Source of the DNA: Holothuria scabra
Taxonomy: Eukaryota; Echinodermata; Holothuroidea; Aspidochirotida; Holothuriidae
Length of the DNA: 64,000 nt
Direction of reading: 5' to 3'
NCBI GenBank assembly: GCA_037179385.1
Contig: CM074189.1
Location: forward strand, 22,455,020 to 22,519,019
The notes beneath the pieces are model-generated. The model was given only the letters and a program-made list of their open reading frames with translations. It was not told the DNA's origin and did no database searches. Position 1 is the stretch's first letter; each line of letters starts with the position of its first letter. The translations under genes were made by a program, and so were the position numbers. Shown piece after piece: positions 60,775 to 64,000 of this stretch.

Positions 60775-60879
60775 ACATTATTGGTCTGTCATTCATGGCT
60801 CCATTCCTGACTGGATGAAAGGAGCAGATACTACAATGCTGCCAGTATAATGTTAAGGATTATCTTAACATCTCTAACA

Positions 60880-61930
60880 AAGTTTAATGTTCACTGTATT
60901 GCATTGACTGAAGTATTTTAAGTTGTATAATTAGGTAATAGTGAAGAAAAAAAAAAACTGATTTGAAACTCCTACTTTTAAATGTGTATACTGAATTGTT
61001 GGTTTAAATTACCGTATGGGGCAATATTCAACCATATACTTTGTTGAAAGCTTTAAGATTTTTCACATTTTACTTCCTGAATCATAGGAAAAGAAAATCA
61101 GGGCTCTAAATTTCTGACCACGCCTACGTTGGAAAATCATTTTCATATATGTTAGTATAATATGGCTGAATATGGTTTGAATGTTATGATTTTGGTTTGC
61201 TGATACCTATTTACCTTCCAAAGAAGGTCTTTATTAAGGACAGGTACACAAATTAAAACAAAAATATAAATATGAACATATAAAAATTTATTTGTAATTC
61301 TGGCATGGTGTTTTAGCTAGGTTAGCATTTTATCAAGTTATGTCTCGCTCGATATGGTCATATAAAACTTTAAATTTCTGGAAAAACATTTCATAAAGTT
61401 ATACCTTGCTCATTATAGCCGTATGAACCTTAATTTACATATCTGGACAGGCATTTCAGCAAATATATTATACCTGGCTTCATATGGCTGTTTAAAACTT
61501 TATTTACATATCTTAACTGTCCTTTCAGCAATTGATTATATCTGGCTTGTTATGGCCATATAAAACCCTTTTAACATATCTTGAAAGCCATTTCATCAAG
61601 TTTTATCTGGCTTGATATGGCCACCAAATCTTTATTTACATATTTGTACAACAATTGCATCAAGTTTTATATCTGGCTTGATATAGCGAACTGAAACTTT
61701 AATTACATATCTGGACCGGCATTTCATCAAGTTATATTTGGCTTGATATGGCTTTATAAAACCTTATTAGTATAACTTGATTGGCATTTTACAAAGTAAC
61801 ATTTAACATGCTATGGCCATATAAAAATGAATTCACATATCTGGACTGGCATTCCATCAAGTTATATGTGGCTCGATATGGCCGTATAATACTTGATGTA
61901 ATGTATCAAGATACCTATATAGGGTTTCAT
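60880..61930 (+). repeat. Dispersed element with internal ~65-bp array, copy 2 (about 9 units)
   Basis: The body at 60960-61300 matches 19.66-19.98 kb in the same orientation. It is followed by about nine ~65-bp units with core TGGCTTGATATGGCCATATAAAACTT and CATTTCATCAAGTTATAT (near 61351, 61415, 61476, 61537, 61610, 61673, 61738, 61805 and 61870). The unit number differs from copy 1 (about 4). Confidence 0.7.
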
Positions 61931-61934
61931 GCCT

Positions 61935-64000
61935 GACTTCACATAGCCATATGAAACTTTTTAACAGCCAGATCTTTCCAGATATAAGTCAGATATAAAT
62001 TAGATATAAATTTTGAGTAAGGAGCCACTCAGTAGCACCAGTGGGTTTCAATTCCTCACCCCTTCGATTTGTGATTTTCCCACAGTAGATTGAGATCTGC
62101 TTTTTAATAAATTCATGGATTTACGTTAACCATACTTATAACAAGTGGTATCAAAACTATCAGATCTTAAGCACAAATCCAGCAAGATCCCAATTTTTTC
62201 CGTGATCTTTATCAAATATTGAGGCACCATGCATTTCAATTCAGATTGACTAGTCCGTTATAGTAATAACCCGCACTTTCAAGACAATGTTTTGAAAGCT
62301 TTGGAAGTGTCCTGTTATGTCCTCGTATTGAGGTATTTAACATCATTTTGCATCTGGGACCCCTTCTCTTTGGCATCTTACAAGAACAAGAAAAAACATT
62401 TAGGCCAGACGTTCTCCCATTTTGAAAATCAAATCCATGCCCATGCTTACCATGGGCAATTTTATAAGAGAAACACCTTTATTGGCAATGTGGAAGTGAG
62501 TATGAAAATCATATTAAAAACCTTTTAGCATGGTGCTTTATGCTTTAATATGCTTGCAATAACGCAAGGTGGTTTGTTATAGTATTATTCAATATAATCA
62601 TTACACATATGCCTGTTGTGACCTCTGTTCCTTAGCGAGGTACATGATATACACACATACACCATTGTCTAGGTTTGAGTAAAGTGGGCTATTTATCTGA
62701 GGGAACTTTGGAAAGTAGTGAAGGGTGCTGTTTAAGGTTTGCAGTAGCATATATGTGCCTTTAAAAGTGAGACACAAGGTTAACTACCTTGCAGTAGTTC
62801 AATTAACGTTTTATCGCTTTAACGTAGACTTGGGAACGTTAGAGCAGTATCCTTAAGATCCTTTCTTGTAACAAGGTCCTAGGCTAATGTCTTACGTCTA
62901 AAGTGCAAACGCCAGCATTAGATAAACGTTACCTAGGCTGCCGTGGCTTGATGATACTAGCTTATCAGTAAACGTTGAATTGGATCCCCATTCTACGCAG
63001 CCTCATATGGGTACAAAGGCCTACCAAACGTAATTTTTCCAAGAATGCTTAACTTCGTACTAACGCTTGGTGGGGTAGTGCCGTTTTGAATTCAATTAAG
63101 TTAAAAACGTAAGAAGAGCGCATTTAGCCTGTACAATATAGTGTATGTTATCGGTGTAAGACCGCAGGAAACACTGGACGTTTATACTATGCAGAGGCGA
63201 TTAGATTCATCGGCCATCGGCAAAATGTCTCAAGTAACAAACATGTCAGGTACAATTTAAGTAAAATATTGTTAATGCTACGGTTAATATTTTGCTGTAT
63301 GTAAGGACGACATTTTCGAAAAAAGAAGCAAGTAAAAGGAAAGTGTTTTATATGATCCTTGTTAAAAGCTCGTAATGCAAATGAGAAGTTCTCCCTACCT
63401 GTGTTCCATTTCACACGTATCCTACTTGATTTCTTATTTTCTAAAATATGTTCCGGTCGGAGAAAACGCTCGAAATAGAACAACAGAAGATAATATTTCA
63501 TTTTGGTTTTGGTTTTAAGTTCTTTTAAATTGTCAAAATGGACTTGTTTGGTCAGTTTCAATCTTTGAATGGGTAGAACTGATAGAGAAAATACTCCTTT
63601 AAAGTTTAAATATCAAGCCATACAACCATACCCAGTGCTCTGCAAAGGCCTAGACGTTGTGTAACTTTTTAGACCGAATTGGATGATTTGGCGCATTGTT
63701 ATTGCATTCACAACGTCAATGTTGGGCTGGATTTGATTTAATTTTTTCCCACATTTGTAGTACTGCAAATGTTCGCCAGCCGCCAAGGAGACCAAATTCG
63801 ACTTTGGTGAGTGCTCCATTTTGTTTAAGTTGACCATATCACTGTCCTGTATATTGCTGTACACAATTTCTTTAATGCTGGTTTAGCTACCCAATACGAC
63901 CAGTAATTATGTAATGGGAAATTTCCCTCGTTCCATCTGTTTATGAAAATTTGCGAAAGTTAGACCATTATGGTCATGTGTAACGTGTGAAACTTGCTGT
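61935..64000. other. No recognisable feature
   Basis: Two minus-strand ORFs (63187-63561, 124 codons; 63613-63864, 83 codons) have no motif, signal peptide or exon partner. The second has protein-like composition (SLAAGEHLQYYKCGKKL) but no family I recognise. Confidence 0.3.

Overview
This window looks like AT-rich nuclear DNA from an invertebrate animal. The evidence is intron-split genes with GT/AG junctions, long (TA)n microsatellites, many decayed retroelements with GIY-YIG endonuclease domains (Penelope-like elements, PLEs), decayed LINEs and several short hAT-type DNA transposons with target-site duplications. I see no bacterial-style operons. A marine deuterostome such as an echinoderm would fit the mix of repeats and Ig receptor kinases, but that is an impression and not proven here.

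Layout. 1-2 kb: two degenerate tandem-repeat blocks. 2.5-4 kb: two PLE fragments joined at (TA)n tracts. 4-10.5 kb: nothing I can assign. 10.5-22.7 kb (+): a small multi-pass membrane protein gene in three phase-compatible exons, its introns filled with a LINE, a tRNA-like/(TA)n/MITE cluster and a dispersed repeat with an internal 65-bp array. 23.9-34.9 kb: a mobile-element cluster with PLE 3' ends in both orientations, a MITE family and its long fold-back relative, LINE reverse transcriptase and ORF1 remnants, and (TA)n tracts up to about 198 bp. 36-52 kb: mostly intergenic, with a LINE tail, four hAT-type elements with 8-bp duplications (40.8-41.8, 47.4-47.6, 48.9-50.1 and 51.9-52.1 kb), and one orphan kinase exon at 44.8 kb.

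The main gene lies on the minus strand at 60.1-52.9 kb. It has two Ig domains, a transmembrane helix, a short juxtamembrane segment and a complete tyrosine-kinase fold over about a dozen exons. Every splice junction I reconstructed keeps the frame. The kinase has lost its catalytic residues: HRD reads HPF, the catalytic-loop Asn is Lys, DFG reads DIR, the alpha-C Glu is Leu, and the glycine loop keeps one of three glycines. The structural motifs DAWSF, WELFTLG and IPPE survive. I read it as an intact receptor pseudokinase and not a random pseudogene.

60.2-64 kb holds a coding-like fragment (possibly galectin-like) and a second copy of the 65-bp-array element. The most unusual observations are the pseudokinase receptor with a possible 19-nt microexon, an orphan alpha-C kinase exon from a probable paralogue, hammerhead-ribozyme-like cores in the PLE ends, and the habit of unrelated elements of abutting (TA)n tracts.
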